The notes under the pieces are model-generated. The model had not been told where the DNA came from. It worked only from the letters and a program-made list of their open reading frames with translations, and made no database searches. The position numbers and the translations under genes are program-made. 64,000 nucleotides of DNA from Gossypium raimondii (taxonomy: Eukaryota; Streptophyta; Magnoliopsida; Malvales; Malvaceae), in NCBI RefSeq assembly GCF_025698545.1, contig NC_068566.1, positions 33,458,444-33,522,443 of the forward strand. Reading direction: 5' to 3'. Shown in pieces: positions 13,265 through 27,005 of this stretch (position 1 is the first letter of the stretch; each line of letters opens with the position of its first letter).

Positions 13265-16012
13265 TGTAACACCCCTTACCCGATACCGTTGTCGGAGTCG
13301 AGCACGAGGCATTATTTTGCTTATCTTACTAATTCGGAGCATAAAAACTTGTTTTGAAAATTAATTTCACTATTTACAACAAATCTGTTCAACCGCGTAG
13401 CAGTTACTAAATTGATTATAACTCGAGCTACGGGACTCGAAATTTAATTCCGTAAATTTTTCCTGAAACTATACTCATATATCTTCCTACCATAAAATTT
13501 TTAGAATTTTTGGTTCAGCCAATTAGTACATTTTATTAGTTAAAGTCTCCCCTGTTTCACCACTTAACTGTCCTGACCTCTTGCCACTAAAAATAAGTTT
13601 TCTCACTGTAGGATTTTCATATGAAGTTCTTACTTGTTTATAAAGAAAATAGACTCAATAAGGAATCTAGAAATATAAACTACAACTAATAACCATTTTT
13701 GTACATTTTTTAATGATTTTCTAAACTCAGAATAGGGGACTCCAAAAACAGATCTGACCCTGTCTCACTAAAATTCACATATCTCAAAATATAAAATTCC
13801 TTTTATTAAATCGTTAATTTTCCATGAAAATAGACTCAATAAGATTTCAATATATATATCATTCACCTTCTAAGTCATTATATACTATCCTAGGTGATTT
13901 TTCAAAGTCACGTCATTGTGCTGCCTAGTTCTGTTTCTTTGCAAAATTTTACCCCTTTCATGATTTCCATGCATAATTTATCACCTAGACTCTTATAACA
14001 ACAAACACCTTCATACTTAACCATTTTAATAATCATTCATCATCAAATACTTACACACCATTCTTTAGCAAAATCATAATTACAAACATGCAAAATAACT
14101 AAATCCCTATACATGCCATAACTCAAACGTGTTTCATCATAAAATACCGAGCAGTTGTGGTTGATAGTGTGGACGATCTCCGACTTCTTTAGGATCCTTG
14201 AAGTAGCTTTGCAATACTATAAGAGAAAGAGAAATAAAATAAGTAAGCATAAAGCTTAGTAAGTTTACTAGCAAATAAATAACAACATTAAACACAAATA
14301 ATTAAACTCAAGTGTCTATATCTCTAGTTTACTCTTTAGTTAATCTCATTCTAGTTCTCTTGCTTGTTTACTTAGTATACTTGTGTGAATTACTTACTCT
14401 TCTCTTGTTGCATCGTTGAATATCAATTATTAATTTAATAAATTCTTAACTCTTATAACTCATCTAAGCTTGTCATTTTTGCTTTTAACTGAACTTTCAT
14501 GTATATGATTCGTTTACTAGCCCGTTGAGCCACATTGGAATAATAAGGATACTTGGGTCTCTTCTGATCATAACATGCCAAAGTCATGTCCCAAACATGG
14601 TCTTACATGGGATGTTCTCATATCGGTGCTCATGCCATGTCCCAGACATGGTCTTACGAGGGACCTCTCATCTCGGTGCCAACGCCATGTCCCAGACATG
14701 ATCTTACATGGGACCTCTCATCTCGGTGCCAACGCCATGTCCCAAACATGGTCTTACATGGGACCTCTCATCTCGGTGCCAACATCATGTCCCAGACATG
14801 GTCTTACATGGGATCTCTCTACCCAAATGTCATGACATTTGTATCTGATACATTCCTCATGTTTCAACGAGACTTTTTAACACCGATTCTCCATCATCTC
14901 ATACTTGAGTCAACATTAAATAAATTCATAAAATAAATGCATAATTGCTGGAAAATAAAAATATTAATAATAATTATTGAAATATTGTATTTATTTACCG
15001 TAAACTTACCTCGGTATCAAATATAGTCCAATTCACCAACTTAGTCTTCAACTTTATTCTTCCCTTTGTCTAACCTCGAGTTTCGTTCTTCTTGATCTAA
15101 AATATCAAATTTAACTTATTTAATACACACATTCATCAAAACAGCCCTCGACTCTAACTTTGTCAAAATTACGATTTTGCCCCTAAACCTTTACATAATT
15201 ACATTTTTGCCCCAAGGCTTAGAAATTAAACTTCATCTCTTATTATTATGTTTTATAACATGATGAACATTTTTCCCTTCTATAGAAACATCAAATTCCC
15301 ACTCTAACATGTATTTATGAACATTAGGTATTTTACCGATTTTGGGGTTTTACTCGTTTTCGCTTAAAATCGACTAGCAAAAGTTATTTAACATAATTTC
15401 TAGCTTCATATTCTATAATAAAACATCAAAATAAACACTTTTCACCTATGGATATTTTTCCAAATATAAACCCTAGGTTAAATTATTGCTAGAATAAGCT
15501 AAATTAAGCTACCGGGATCTCAAAAACGTAAAGAACATTAAAAACGGGGCTTAGAATCACTTACTATGAAGATTGGAACCTTTAAAAACCCTAAATATGG
15601 CTTCCCCCTTTCTGATTTCGTTCACTATGAAGAAGATGATATTTTTGGCCATCTTTTTCCCTTTACTAGATTACCAAATTGCCCCTAACTTAAAAATTTC
15701 CTATTTCACTTATCTTATGTTCATTTTTCTCTACCAAATTAACCAATGGTCTAATTACCATATAAGGACCTCCAATTTAAAGTTTAATAACAATTGGACA
15801 CCTCTAACATGTAGAACTCAACTTTTGCACTTTTTACAATTTAGTCCTTTTGACTAAATTGAGTGCCCAAACGTCGAAATTTTCGAACGAAATTTTCACG
15901 AAATCATTTTGTAAAATCATAGACCATAAAAATATAAAAAAATAAAATTTTCCTCATCAGATTTGTGGTCCCGAAACAACTGTTCCGATAACCTTGAATT
16001 TAGGTCATTACA
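13265..16012 (-). mobile_element. Innermost solo LTR of the nest
   Basis: Starts TGTAACACCCC and ends GGTCATTACA. Neighbouring 5-mers gtgta (13260-13264) and gtata (16013-16017) differ at one base, a probable aged duplication. It shares blocks with the LTR at 51503-53931, including 'gcttagtaagttta', 'cttacctcgg' and 'tggtcccgaaac', so both belong to the same broad Gypsy-type group. The orientation is set by comparison with that LTR, whose primer site shows transcription toward lower coordinates. No internal domains follow on either side. Confidence 0.7.
14585..14830. repeat. 50-bp minisatellite, five copies, inside the LTR
   Basis: 'catgtccca(g/a)acatg' recurs at 14585, 14636, 14686, 14736 and 14786, each followed by 'gtcttacatgggacctctca' and 'tctcggtgccaac'. 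Spacing is 50-51 bp. Because 50 is not a multiple of three, two frames stay open through the array; these are not genes. Confidence 0.9.
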
Positions 16013-18470
16013 GTATAACTCACTGATTCACAATTTAGAGACACACGGGCATGTGCCTAGGTCGTGTAACTCACTGATTCACAACTTAGAGACATACGGT
16101 CCAGGGACACAAGCTTGTTCCCAAGCCATGTGACTCACTAAGTGCGCAAAAAGGACCACACGGCCAGAGGACACGAGCATGTACTAGGCCGTGTGAAACA
16201 CACGGGCATGTTCTAGGGCGTGTGGATCCGTACAGGCCTTGTATAGTTTTCGTATGATCTGAATTGAACCGTATAAGTTGCTATCTAATGATCCAAGACT
16301 AAATAGTTGAGTATCTAAATGTATATTGAATGTTATAATTGTAATAGTATTGACCTGTACTATCTAAATATGAACTGTACCCGAGCACCATGTGTACATT
16401 CTTAATGTCTGACATCTGTAATTTACATCTGCATGGTATAGGAAATGTGTAAAGGAGGAAGTGATCTATTCTGGTTCAGTGGCCAAGCCACAGACTATAT
16501 CTGAATCTAGTGTTTTATAACAACCTGACCTAGCAACTAGTCTGCAATCATGTCGAACATGTCGTACCGACACTACGTGGTGTGTAGAGCTGGATGAGTA
16601 TTAAAACCCTTTAATGGTGTGTTGGATTGGTCGGAAATGGTGTGTAGCGGATGGGGTAGGAAAACTACATATGTATCTATTCTGTACTGATTCTAATCCT
16701 GAATTGTTTTGTCTTCATTTGATTTGCTAATACCATACTGAATATCCTTTGGTTCGGATTTTGAAAACAAGTTTGGGAAATCACTGTTATATTGATAATT
16801 CTATTTGACTTCATGTTTGTTTTGCACATGAAGTTATCAACTCATCCTTGTCTGTTGTCTGAATTTCAAGTAACTCACAATCTTGATCAAGTCGGCGTAA
16901 CGAAAGCTCGGTCATTCAGCTATATCACCCTTTTTATATTATCAGTAATTTTAGTATTTTCTTCGTATTATGACATTCTAAGATTGTTGAATTATCGACT
17001 AGGTTTTTATGAATGCTTATAATATGTTAGATGGTCTTTAACTATGTTCATAAAAGTTGGTATTCCTAATAACGTTAATGTAACCCTTCAGACTCGATCT
17101 TAACGTCTAGGCCGAGTTTGAGGTGTTACACCCTTCTCTATCTCTTTTAACGTAAAAGAAAAAAAAATTAAATTGCTCAAAATGAAAAAAAAAATATAAG
17201 TACCAATTGTATAATTTAACCTAAATTTTCATTTGAAATGATGATTTAACGTGCCACGTCAGCTTACCGTTACGCCGTTAACGAAAATTAACACTCAGTA
17301 ACTAAAATATTACAACACGATAACGTAAATGAATAAAACGTAACATTTCAAACATAAGTGGCTAAAATGTAATCCGAGGGAAACAAAAGTGACTATTTTA
17401 GTAATTTAACTTATTTTAAATTAAAATTTGAGAGATTCATATAATAATATTGTTTTTCTTTAAATACTTTTTTTAAAAATTCTCACCAACTTTAAAATAA
17501 ATATAGTGAAAATTAACTGTCAACATTTAATTTCCATTAAATACTTTTTTCCTTTAAATATTCTTTTTAAAAGTTGTCATCAGCTTTAAAATTCCATTTT
17601 ATTTTACCATTAAATATTCTCATTAAATATATATATATTTTAAATTATCACCAACTTTAAATTTTGCATTTAATTTCCCATTAAGTATTTTCTTAAAAGT
17701 TGTCACTAACATTAAAATTTTCATTTAATTCTCATTAAATATCTTTTCCTTTAAATTTACGTCTCAAAATTAATGCTTCTATGTTTTTTTCAAATTATCA
17801 TTTAATTCTCATTAAGTTTACATAACTTTCCTTTTTATTATGCTTTTTCTTTCTTTCTTTGTTTCTTGTCATTTTGTTTATTTTATTTTATTTTATTTCT
17901 TTTCCTTTTCTCAATGAAAACGGTACTCAATAACCATCAATGTCACCATTTACAATGACCTTTCATGCCGATTTCGATACTAAAGAAGAGATTTCCTTCT
18001 CGTTGACTTCTTCAAAATATATACCAATACCACCTAACATATCGACGGCACATAAAAAAAATCATTTTTTTTACTCTCCAATACTACCTGACCCACTAGC
18101 GACACCCTTTAAAATTTTTTTTCCTCGACACCGATGTTGTCTAACATGCCGATAGCACAAAAAAAATTAATACTTTTTAATTTTTTTTCCAATATTGCCT
18201 GATACACCGACATCTATTAATAAATTAATTTTTTTTATTTTTCCATGGGTATTTCTAAAAATACATGCTTGTGCAGCTTGAAACAATGATAGCACCCAAA
18301 AATTATTTTTTTTAAAAACCAATAATTAGATATCATTGGAAAGTGGTGTCACTAGTGTGTCAAGCAGCACATGCGATAACTGTAGACTTTAAATCATTTA
18401 CATATATAATATTTTCCCTTAAATCATTTTCGTAATTAATGAATTAATTTAAATTACTTCAAAAATAGCC

Positions 18471-19816
18471 CAAAATAAGTTGTATTATTATTAGTTTATT
18501 TTTATTTTTAAACTATTTTATATAAAATTAATATAACGTGATTTTAGATGAATTAAACTTGCGAAAATTCTTGGACAAGTTTCTTAAACATTTAACTGAT
18601 TATTCTCAAACTTTAAAATTTCTAACCAAATACTAGAACTTCTATAAATAGATGTTATAAATTAATTTTGTTATTCCTATAAAATGCTATATATGTTTTT
18701 GAATAATCTCATTATAAATTTTGATCATATCTGTTCTTTTTGACACAATACTTCGAATTATCTAGTCTCCCCCAACCTATAAATAGAAGGATAATACACT
18801 TCAAATTATTCAAACTCAAATCCTCTTATATTGGCAACCATGCCCGTGCCAATTGAGTAAATGTTATTATATAATATAGATTGACAGTTGTTATAAAAAT
18901 TGTTATATAAATAACTAAATATATCATATAAATAAAATTTAAAACTAATAACATGACACGTTCACCAGAAATTGACTGATAGGTGTGGTGGTTAGGGAGG
19001 GGAGAGACAATAGAGAAAGGATATATTTTTATTTAATTATATTAACACCACAAAATTGAATGACTAATATGTTATTATATAAAAAATTATTTATATATAT
19101 ATTTTTATTTTAAGACTGGCATGTTAGAGTGACATCATATTAAGAAGAAATGTCAGATTCTAGACTACTCAAATTGAAAAAGGAATTCCCAGATATTAGA
19201 GAGCCTTAAAATTCATTGATTTATGCTATCCGAACTTTTAAACTATTTTTAAAAAAATATTCACGTTATAACCTTAAATATATATATATATATATATCAA
19301 AAAATATAGTGGTAATAACATATACCAACATCTTACACTCACCTTTGAATCCCGATATAAAAGGATAATAGCTGATTGAAGGCTTTGGAACATTTTATAC
19401 TGTAAACATCGCCAACCAATTCCCTAAGCCCCAACCCCTTCCACTGCCTGTCTGAAAGAGAACAAAAGATGAGACAGCTATTATGGGAAGGCCAAAAGGC
19501 TTTTAATAAATTACACTTTAATTACCTGAATATTCAGCTTTCTATATGTTGAATTATCAGAAACAAAGCTCTTCTATTCTCCCCCAATTCACCCAAAAAT
19601 CAAGAGGCACCAATGGCCTACACTCACTGACCAACTTATATATTAATTTCTCAAAAATCATGCACCAGTGAAGAGATTCTATGAGCCTTCCTTGGTTTAA
19701 AACCACACATTCTTCTCCTACGTTTCCATTTGTGTGGTGAAATATTTAAGTTTGATGAAGGTGGTGCGGCAAGAACCGGTTGGCCGAAAACGAGGGGAAA
19801 ATCAATTAGCTACTGA
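18471..19816. other. Intergenic, AT-rich, with a short TA repeat
   Basis: No gene recognised. A (TA)n tract lies at about 19269-19288. The final few hundred bases before 19817 would hold the 3' untranslated region of the minus-strand gene that ends there. Confidence 0.5.
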
Positions 19817-22800
19817 TCAAAGTGAATGACATTGTACCCTATCGGGGAGATTCCTGGGCATTGGTAGTGCAGTAACATATCTCTGGGGGAAGAATTTGTG
19901 AGAACTAGCAATTGCATAAGATGACGAGGTTTCAGCCCCGTCACCTTGCCCCCGGCTATGGAACTTGGCAAAACGATTGATGACAGAAACCTTCTCTAGA
20001 TCCTGACATTCTATTCTTAAGTCCAAGATTGAGGCTCTCTTGTCCAGACTGCATGACAAAGACGAAACATTAGAAAACCATATGTTAGATGTTACCGAAC
20101 TTCTTAGTTTTCGACAAATAGCTTTGCCCACAATTTGAAAATGGAAAATGGGGGTACAATCATTCAAATATATGAAAAAACGTGAGGTAAAAAACAAACA
20201 CACTACTATTAGACACAGACCGTGACACCCGAGTCAGGATAAAACAAGAGCTTAGGGTAAAACAAATAATGGGGCCAATATCGGTCAACCAAACGAACTA
20301 AAAATCTAAAACAAATGAATAGAGGTTCAGTCTAGACCCAACTAAGATCTTCCAACAAAATGCAAATCAAAGAAAAATAAGAATAAAAGCCTCTGTATAG
20401 TATATGAAATGATGCATCCCTCCTACAAAGTCAAATAAAATACTCAATGGCAAAGTAATAGCAGTTTGCATCCTCTGCCTCCACTACAAAATCAGCTCCT
20501 GTGGTTTTAATAGAAATGGGAACATATAATCATATGATAAATTAGAAATCCGTATCAGCCCAGACTTTTCAAAAGGCAGAATGCTTCTTAATCTAAAATC
20601 CAACGGACAATTGAGCCTGTGCTGGAGAAACTACGAGTATAAGAAAAAAGGGACAACTAATGCCATCCATGGATGTGACAAGTAAACCCTTCCGCGTGAG
20701 ACAACAATATAATTAAATTTAATGGGTGGTCTGAGAAGTTCTGACCACAACATTTAACGTCAAGCTTAGTAAACAACATGAAGGGTTCATATTAATATCA
20801 GTGTTGCAAAAGATTAACAGAAGAGATATTATGCATATAAGATTGGTAAAAACTAGATGCGACTTACCTCTGCAAATAATTCTCCAGCTTCTTTGTCCTG
20901 ACAATAATCTCTTCTGCAGCCTTTAAGATGGACTCATTTTTCTCCTCCTTAAGCTTTTCAGAGAGGCTAACAGCAAATTAACAACAAAAGAATCATTACA
21001 AAGATAGTTGATATGACAAACAATAATGCCCTCAAATGAGAGCTGGTAAAAACAGTATTCAAATATTTCAAATAAAATTAACATGTTCTTACATGCATCC
21101 ACCGTCAGGAGGATCAGCTGTATCACTTTCAGGGACATATGATGTGCAACATGCATCCCCTAAAACTGATCTGGCAACAAAATAGGCCACAGTCTCTTGG
21201 TTTTCGCTAGCATCTGTAGAAAAAACTACTCTTGGAGGAGCACGAAGTAGTTGTTGCATAAGCTGTGTTGTCAATATAAGCCTTCTTCTCGTTCTAAGCA
21301 CTGGTGACCATTCTTCAATTGTTTCAGGTTCATCTTCAACCTGCAATTTAGATCAATGTCCTTGAGATGAGAACGGCCAGAGACTCCAAGGAATAACACA
21401 AAATAAAAGACAGTTGAACACCAAAGACACCTTCTCGATCAAGCGATTCGCTGCATGCGCCCATTCTGCTTCTGCCACACTGTGGTCAACAAAAAAATTT
21501 CAACATAATTCCAAAAGTGGAAAAGAAAAACACAATGACAGCGAGAAAAAGAGAGAAACTAATTTTTTCATATTAGCAATTTATAATTGGAAATGTTTTA
21601 GTGCTTGTGGTCATTCACATAGATACTGTTAAAAGTAATTACATCAAATTGAACACATCTCAAATACCTGATGTTCTGAGGCTTTTGAGAACCTTGTGTC
21701 ACTTCTCTATGCCATGATAGAAGCTCAAATGTCATACTTTTACGCTTCTTTGCTCTCACAACAACCAAACTCTGATTTGTGACACCAGGACACTGAGAGT
21801 GGGGGGAGAAATGATCACTTGCTACGGGCAACAGGTTTGAGCTTTGCTGGGCATTATCCAACTGACTAGCAGCAGCAGCAGCATTAACCTGCTCACTTGA
21901 ATGAAGAGGATGCAAGCTGTCAGGAGGTCTACCAACAGTAAATATTTTTTCTGTAGCCTTCATCATGGCAATTTTCCGAGCATCGTATACAGGCATCATT
22001 TGCCCATTTTTGAACATCCCATACCGATCAAACCAAGACGGAGCCATCTGGGGACTGATCTGAGAGTGTTCACCCTTGAGAACAGCAGCTGGATTATTAG
22101 CATTGGGGAAATCCTGGGAATCATTCTGATAAGATGCCAGCATATCACTAGAAGATAACTGTCTTTCATTGTCATCTCCAGTGTTCGATGAAAAGCTTGG
22201 CATCTTAGAATTTCCAGAAGGATCTGATGAAAAATTAACTGCAGCATCTCTCATCACAGTACCGGATCCATAAGATCGTTCCTCCTGACCATGGGAACCA
22301 ACCAGCTGAGCATCCAAACCAGAGTCTGGACCTTTAAATCTTTTGACACTCCTATAACTCGGATCAATCTCTACGTTTTCCAAGGCCTGCACCTGATGCA
22401 ACAATAAATTATTCTGGTTTGCAGCATTATTCGGTCTTAAAGAACGGCCAAAAGCTTCAATATCTCTTTGCATGGCTGCAAGATTTTGGCTGGCATCGTT
22501 CTCTCGCAATACCTGCTGGTCGTTTGCAGGTTGCTTTTCTCCAACAAAGCTTTGTGGTTTAGCACAGTCTGCAGGGAACTCAGATCGACCACTACCTACT
22601 ACCTGGGCAATTTGATCATCTAGCTTTTTTGATCCAGGATGAGATGCTTCGGACTTAATATTTGACTGATGATTAGGCTTAAACAAATTTTGTGAGGCCA
22701 GAGCACTCTGAGCTCCTAATAGATGTTGTGGGGCTGAGACACTTGCATGTAAATTAGGCATATTTTTTGTAAAAGCACCTTGTGAAGATTCAGATGTAGT

Positions 22801-25800
22801 AGAAGGTAAAGAAGCCTCCAAGACTGGAAAATGCTGGCCTGGATCCCTTGCATTGTTTTTGTTGCTACTACTAGGCCAAGAAGCCTCTGAAGAAGCAAGA
22901 TTCTCACCGGGAGCAGTTTTGGGCATGCAAGGTGCTGATTTCCTTCCTTGACTAGCTTGAACTATCACAGAAGAATCATCAGTCCGCTTCATCTGAGATG
23001 CCAAAACACCAAAAGGTGCATTGACATATTCCTTTGGTGTTCCTTGACTGCCAACACTACTGACGTGCTGGCTTTGGAGATGACTTTTTGAATGAGGATT
23101 GTAAGAGGTAAAACCTGCAGAAACACTGGCCTCCATAGTATTTTGTGAGGCTTTGTTGCTGGTTTGACCAGAGACACTTGAAACATTACTCCTATCTCCA
23201 TGGGATGCTCCATGAGTTGAGGACTGAACAGAAGCAATAGTATCCAACCATGTATGACCTTTCCTTCCTATCTCAGAAGAGCCGTGAACTAAATTTAGAG
23301 AATTAACTCCTTGAGGGAAACTCTGCAATGAAATTGCACGATCTGGAATAGTAAACTTTTGGGATGGGGGCCCTAGTTGTAAACCAAAACCTTGAGAAGC
23401 AATAGGCCTATTATGCTGAAACTGATCCACTGATCCATTAGAAGTTTCTGCATCAGGCATTTCAGATGATTGATTGTGTTCAGAAGAGCTTAAGCGTGTT
23501 GCAGTACCATGCTCCTTTGGCGGATCAGCCTTTTGAAAAAGCTCCAGTATATTTTGACTGCAAACATTGAGAAGATTCACAGCTCAATAGAATGTAAACA
23601 AGTAAACCAGCACAAAAATAATACAAGGAAAGCAGATGTTCAAGGTTACCAAATCAAAATTAGATTTCAAATATTAATACAATGACGCTAAGTTTTTATT
23701 CAATACTTTTAACAACCCAAAAGCCTTTTTCTTTTCTTTTTTTTTATCAGCAAAAGGAATTTTTAATAGCCAAGTTTACATCAACAAAAAAAAGCGCCAG
23801 GAATTCCTTTCTTTGTTTTGGTCGGAAGAAAAGCTATGAATTCAGGTCAAGCTAAAAAATTGAGAAGTGCAACAGTTGAACTACCTTGTTGGAGATGTCT
23901 TGTTTGGCACAAAACCACCAAAAGATCTGTCAGGTGCAGAACCAGGATTTGAACTTTTTGAGGGTATCTTGTCTACTTTAAGGCCAGGAAAACAACCCTA
24001 ACATACAGAAAAAGAAAGTTAATATACAACTATTTAGTCTTCCAAAGGCTAAGTTATTCCAAAAAGATAAAGGAAAGTTCATCACGGGTAAAGACAGAGA
24101 AAAGAGTAGGCAAATTGCACACTATTTACTTATATGACCAAACAAATAAAATAACCTTCTCAACTTCTGTAGCCTCTCCACCAGCATGACCAGTTAATTG
24201 TGACTGCCCAGAGTATCCCTTGTCATGACCCTTCAATCCTTGAGAAACATGTTGGGATGTTGCTCGTGAATGTGCAACACTTTTAGTTCCATAAGAAGGT
24301 TCGATCTCAACATCTAAATCCCCCATAGGATGATACTGAAACTTACGGGTCACAGAAGGTTTATGACTAATATGAGCAGATGACTTCTGTTTTCCTCCTC
24401 GTAAATCATTTACATCCAGCCAAACATTGTCTCTCATACCACCAGTGGTAGTATATTGTGGTAAGTTGGAGCAAAAACTGTCATTAGAAGTTTCTTTGAC
24501 ATTGAGATCCCCTGAAACATTTACTCCAGATGCTCCCTTGTCCAAGCAATGATTTCCAGATGAATCCAAATTTTCAGGGCTCCTTTCCTGAATTTGCTGA
24601 TATTCTACTGGAACCCTGCTTAGTCCACGGTTAACTTGAGAATCAACACTTTTCCAGAGATGAAGATTACGACTGTTTGGAAGTTGGCTGCTTTCCTTGG
24701 TGACCCTTGTGGTTCTTTTATCTGTAATTTCAGCAAAATTATCCAGATCAGAGGCTTCCCCATTCACCTGTAGGCTTCCCAAGCCAGAATTCACATTCCC
24801 TGATTTAATATTTGTAAGATCAAAACCAGAACTATGACCTCTCTCCTTATACATAGCACCTCTCTGATCACTACTCTGAGAAGGTTGCAAGGACCTTTGA
24901 ATATCCTGACTTTTTGATGTGGTACCAACACTATGTGATGCAGAATCAATGGAGTTCCAACCATTTGGTTCATTCTGTGGCTGACAATGAGGACTATGTA
25001 TGGCCAATCCTTGTTGGTGACCTGAAATACTGTTTGCAGTAACTTGCATACCGGGAGAGTGAGAAGCATTTCCTAAGAATTCAGCACTTTCAGCTACGTG
25101 CTTTCGTAAAGAACTGCAATCTAGCCGTTTGCTACTGTCTTCTGTTAACTCTTTAACAAATCTCTGAGACATGGGAGAAGGTTTAGAGTTCAGTGTTGAG
25201 GCAGGCGGAAACTTGTTATCAGCCCAAGCAGATTCCTGTTTGCTGCCATAGTTGACAATTGATGAAGGCATGTTACCACTTGGAGGTTCGTTATGCTGCA
25301 TGCCTAAACCACTCCACTCTTCCTGTATCCCAATATCGTTACTAGAGGTTTCTGCCACAGCAGACTGCATAAGAGCACTCCAACTTCCACTTTGCAGTGA
25401 AGGAAATGCCCCAGAAGAGTCCATACCATCCAAAACTGAGCCCATATTGGCACTCTTTCCAAACATATCCCACACACTGTCATCTGAACCAAACAATATC
25501 TTTTCTTCAGTCGGATCTAGGGTAGCCACAGCCTGAGGGGGGTCAGCCTGAATCGATGACTTCCTGAGGGATGTTTCTGAGGGACCAGGTTGTCCTTGCT
25601 TCCCACTAGATTCCTGCATCACTGCATTTTTGGGTAGGATAGTCGTTTGCTGCAAATTTTCTGAAAGAAATCCATTATTTAAACCTTGACCAGCTGCAGC
25701 ACCAAAGACATTTTTACCCTGGTCGCCCTGTCCAGAAACCAAAGACCCATCTTGCAAGCTAACTTGATCTTGGAACATAGCATACTGATTACCTGGAAAG

Positions 25801-26948
25801 GAATTACTTCTGGCTTGCACCTGCTGCATTAAAGGCTCATCCATTTGGACAGAAGAATATTGATATTGATCTACTATTGGACCACTAGTAGAGATCCCAT
25901 AAAATGACTGATCAACCTGTCGAGGAACCAAACCCATCAAATGCACCTGGCCTTGCTCAGGGGAAAACAAAAATCCACTAGAGGATCCTTGCATGGCTGG
26001 AGTGGCACCATCCTGCAGCCAATTTGCATTTACATTTACGTTCACGTTCTCTGTCTGCCACGAATAATTCGAAGCATTATGGACAGGAACACCATTTATT
26101 GGAGCAAGAAAAACACTATCTGATCCCTGTTTTACAACAGAGGAAACCTGATTCACAGAACTCAACTGCCTTGCTTCTGGTTGCTGAAACTGTGAGTTTG
26201 GAAGTTGCTGCCTCTGTAATTCTTGCATTTTCTTAAGCATGGCATGTTGCTGTAACAGCTGCATGTCAGTCCTCTCTGCTTGTTGCCTCGGCAAAGGCTG
26301 GATCATGCCATGATGCTGTCCATTAATTTGCTGTTGCCCGCCCAAAAAATCATAATTTACTGGCGATTCAGCAGCGTCCAATCTCATTGGATTTTTCTTA
26401 TGAAGATCAGGGCCCCGAGATGCTGTATCCACTCCCAAAAAGTTGGTTTCATTCTGCCTTGTCTGGAAAGCCTGATGCCCTTGCATATAGCCATTTACAT
26501 TTGATGATTGATTTTGAGATTGACTTCTGACACCTTCAGGCCTCAGACCTGACTGTGTAAAGTTCAGGCCATGCTGCAGGCTTGAAGACTGACCACTTTG
26601 TCCTCTGTCAGCATCAGCTAATGTCAAAAAATATAGTCACGTCAGCTAAACAGTGGTATAGAAGCATGTAATAACAATGCACTGTAATCACATCATGGAA
26701 ACTGTTGCAACAAAAGCAAGCAGAAACTAAACGATCAAGATATCTTGATTATTACCTAATTGATGTAAACTGAAATTCTTCAAACCGGAAACAAGAGGTC
26801 CGCCAACTTGTCTCTGGCTTCCAACCCACTGATTGTTATTTAAGCCAGACCAGGTACCATCAAAGACGTGTGAGTGATGCTGGCCCTGAGACAAACTCTC
26901 TCCTCCAAGGAAATTATGGATCCTATCTCCAACTTCGTTGCCAGGCAT
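19817..26948 (-). CDS. Dentin sialophosphoprotein-like plant protein, 8 coding exons
   Basis: Coding exons, in transcript order: 26948-26756, 26617-24156, 23997-23885, 23557-21668, 21479-21431, 21340-21093, 20966-20868, 20048-19817. All introns are GT-AG and every junction keeps frame, giving 5286 bases and 1761 residues. The N-terminus MPGNEVGDRIHNFLGGESLS and following WSGLNNNQWVGSQRQVGG resemble the plant family annotated 'dentin sialophosphoprotein-related' (Arabidopsis At5g07940/At5g07980 type). Most of the protein is low complexity, rich in Ser, Gln, Asn and Gly, with a Gln-rich stretch (LLQQHAMLKKMQELQRQQL) near residue 145. The conserved C-terminal third contains VAEAEWAHAANRLIEK, IEEWSPVLRTRRRLILTTQL, and a short coiled-coil-like LSEKLKEEKNESILKAAEE. 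No signal peptide or membrane segment is seen. Molecular function is unknown to me; the name is historical and does not imply a tooth-matrix role. Confidence 0.85.
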
Positions 26949-27005
26949 AGATAATCCAAAGCCAAAAACACAACGGCTAAAGCTTTGTGAGAAGAAAATT
27001 AGTGC

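Larger units (their letters stand above)
12344..17130. mobile_element. Solo LTR (Gypsy-style), itself interrupted
   Basis: The sequence begins TGTAATACCCC and ends GGTGTTACA, the TG...CA ends of an LTR. It is flanked by the perfect 5-bp duplication CCCTT (12339-12343 and 17131-17135). No internal retroelement domains occur, so this is a solo LTR left by recombination. Its own length is about 2.0 kb; the remaining ~2.75 kb is a second LTR inserted at 13265. The 16020-16230 part carries repeated phrases with 'acacgggcatg' and 'ggccgtgtg' typical of these LTRs. Confidence 0.75.
12017..17411. mobile_element. MULE with ~270 bp TIRs and perfect 9-bp target duplication
   Basis: Left arm 12017 to about 12290 matches the reverse complement of about 17150-17411 with only scattered differences. 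Shared phrases include 'aaaatagtcactttt', 'acttatgtttgaaatgttacg', 'gtaatattttagt' and 'gtggcacgtt'. TATTTTAAA occurs directly on both sides (12008-12016 and 17412-17420), the 9-bp duplication expected for the Mutator superfamily. No transposase frame is present. The original interior is now occupied by a solo LTR inserted at 12344. Confidence 0.8.
11547..18470. mobile_element. Outermost long-inverted-repeat (MULE-like) element of a nest
   Basis: Left arm about 11547-11900 and right arm about 18120-18470 are inverted copies. They share GGCT at the tips, 'aaattaattcattaattac', the 'gtgtcag/gcctgacacacc' phrases and 'aaatac' blocks in mirrored order. Flanking 9-mers aaaaataat (11538-11546) and caaaataag (18471-18479) match at 7 of 9 positions, fitting an aged 9-bp Mutator-type duplication. 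The interior consists of a second element (12017-17411) plus low-complexity arms; no transposase is present. The last arms carry many poly-T/poly-A stretches. Confidence 0.65.

Noticed and set aside
14585..14830. Regular ~50-bp spaced repeat that could recall a CRISPR array
   Set aside because: The whole unit repeats, with no unique spacers, and this is plant nuclear DNA; it is a minisatellite.
14575..14936. Two overlapping open frames of 86 and 116 residues with a repeated peptide
   Set aside because: They are products of the 50-bp minisatellite in an LTR; a unit length not divisible by three keeps frames open by chance.
13265..17130. A single intact LTR retrotransposon with two LTRs
   Set aside because: The inner and outer units differ in sequence, each has its own flanking duplication, and no gag or pol lies between them.
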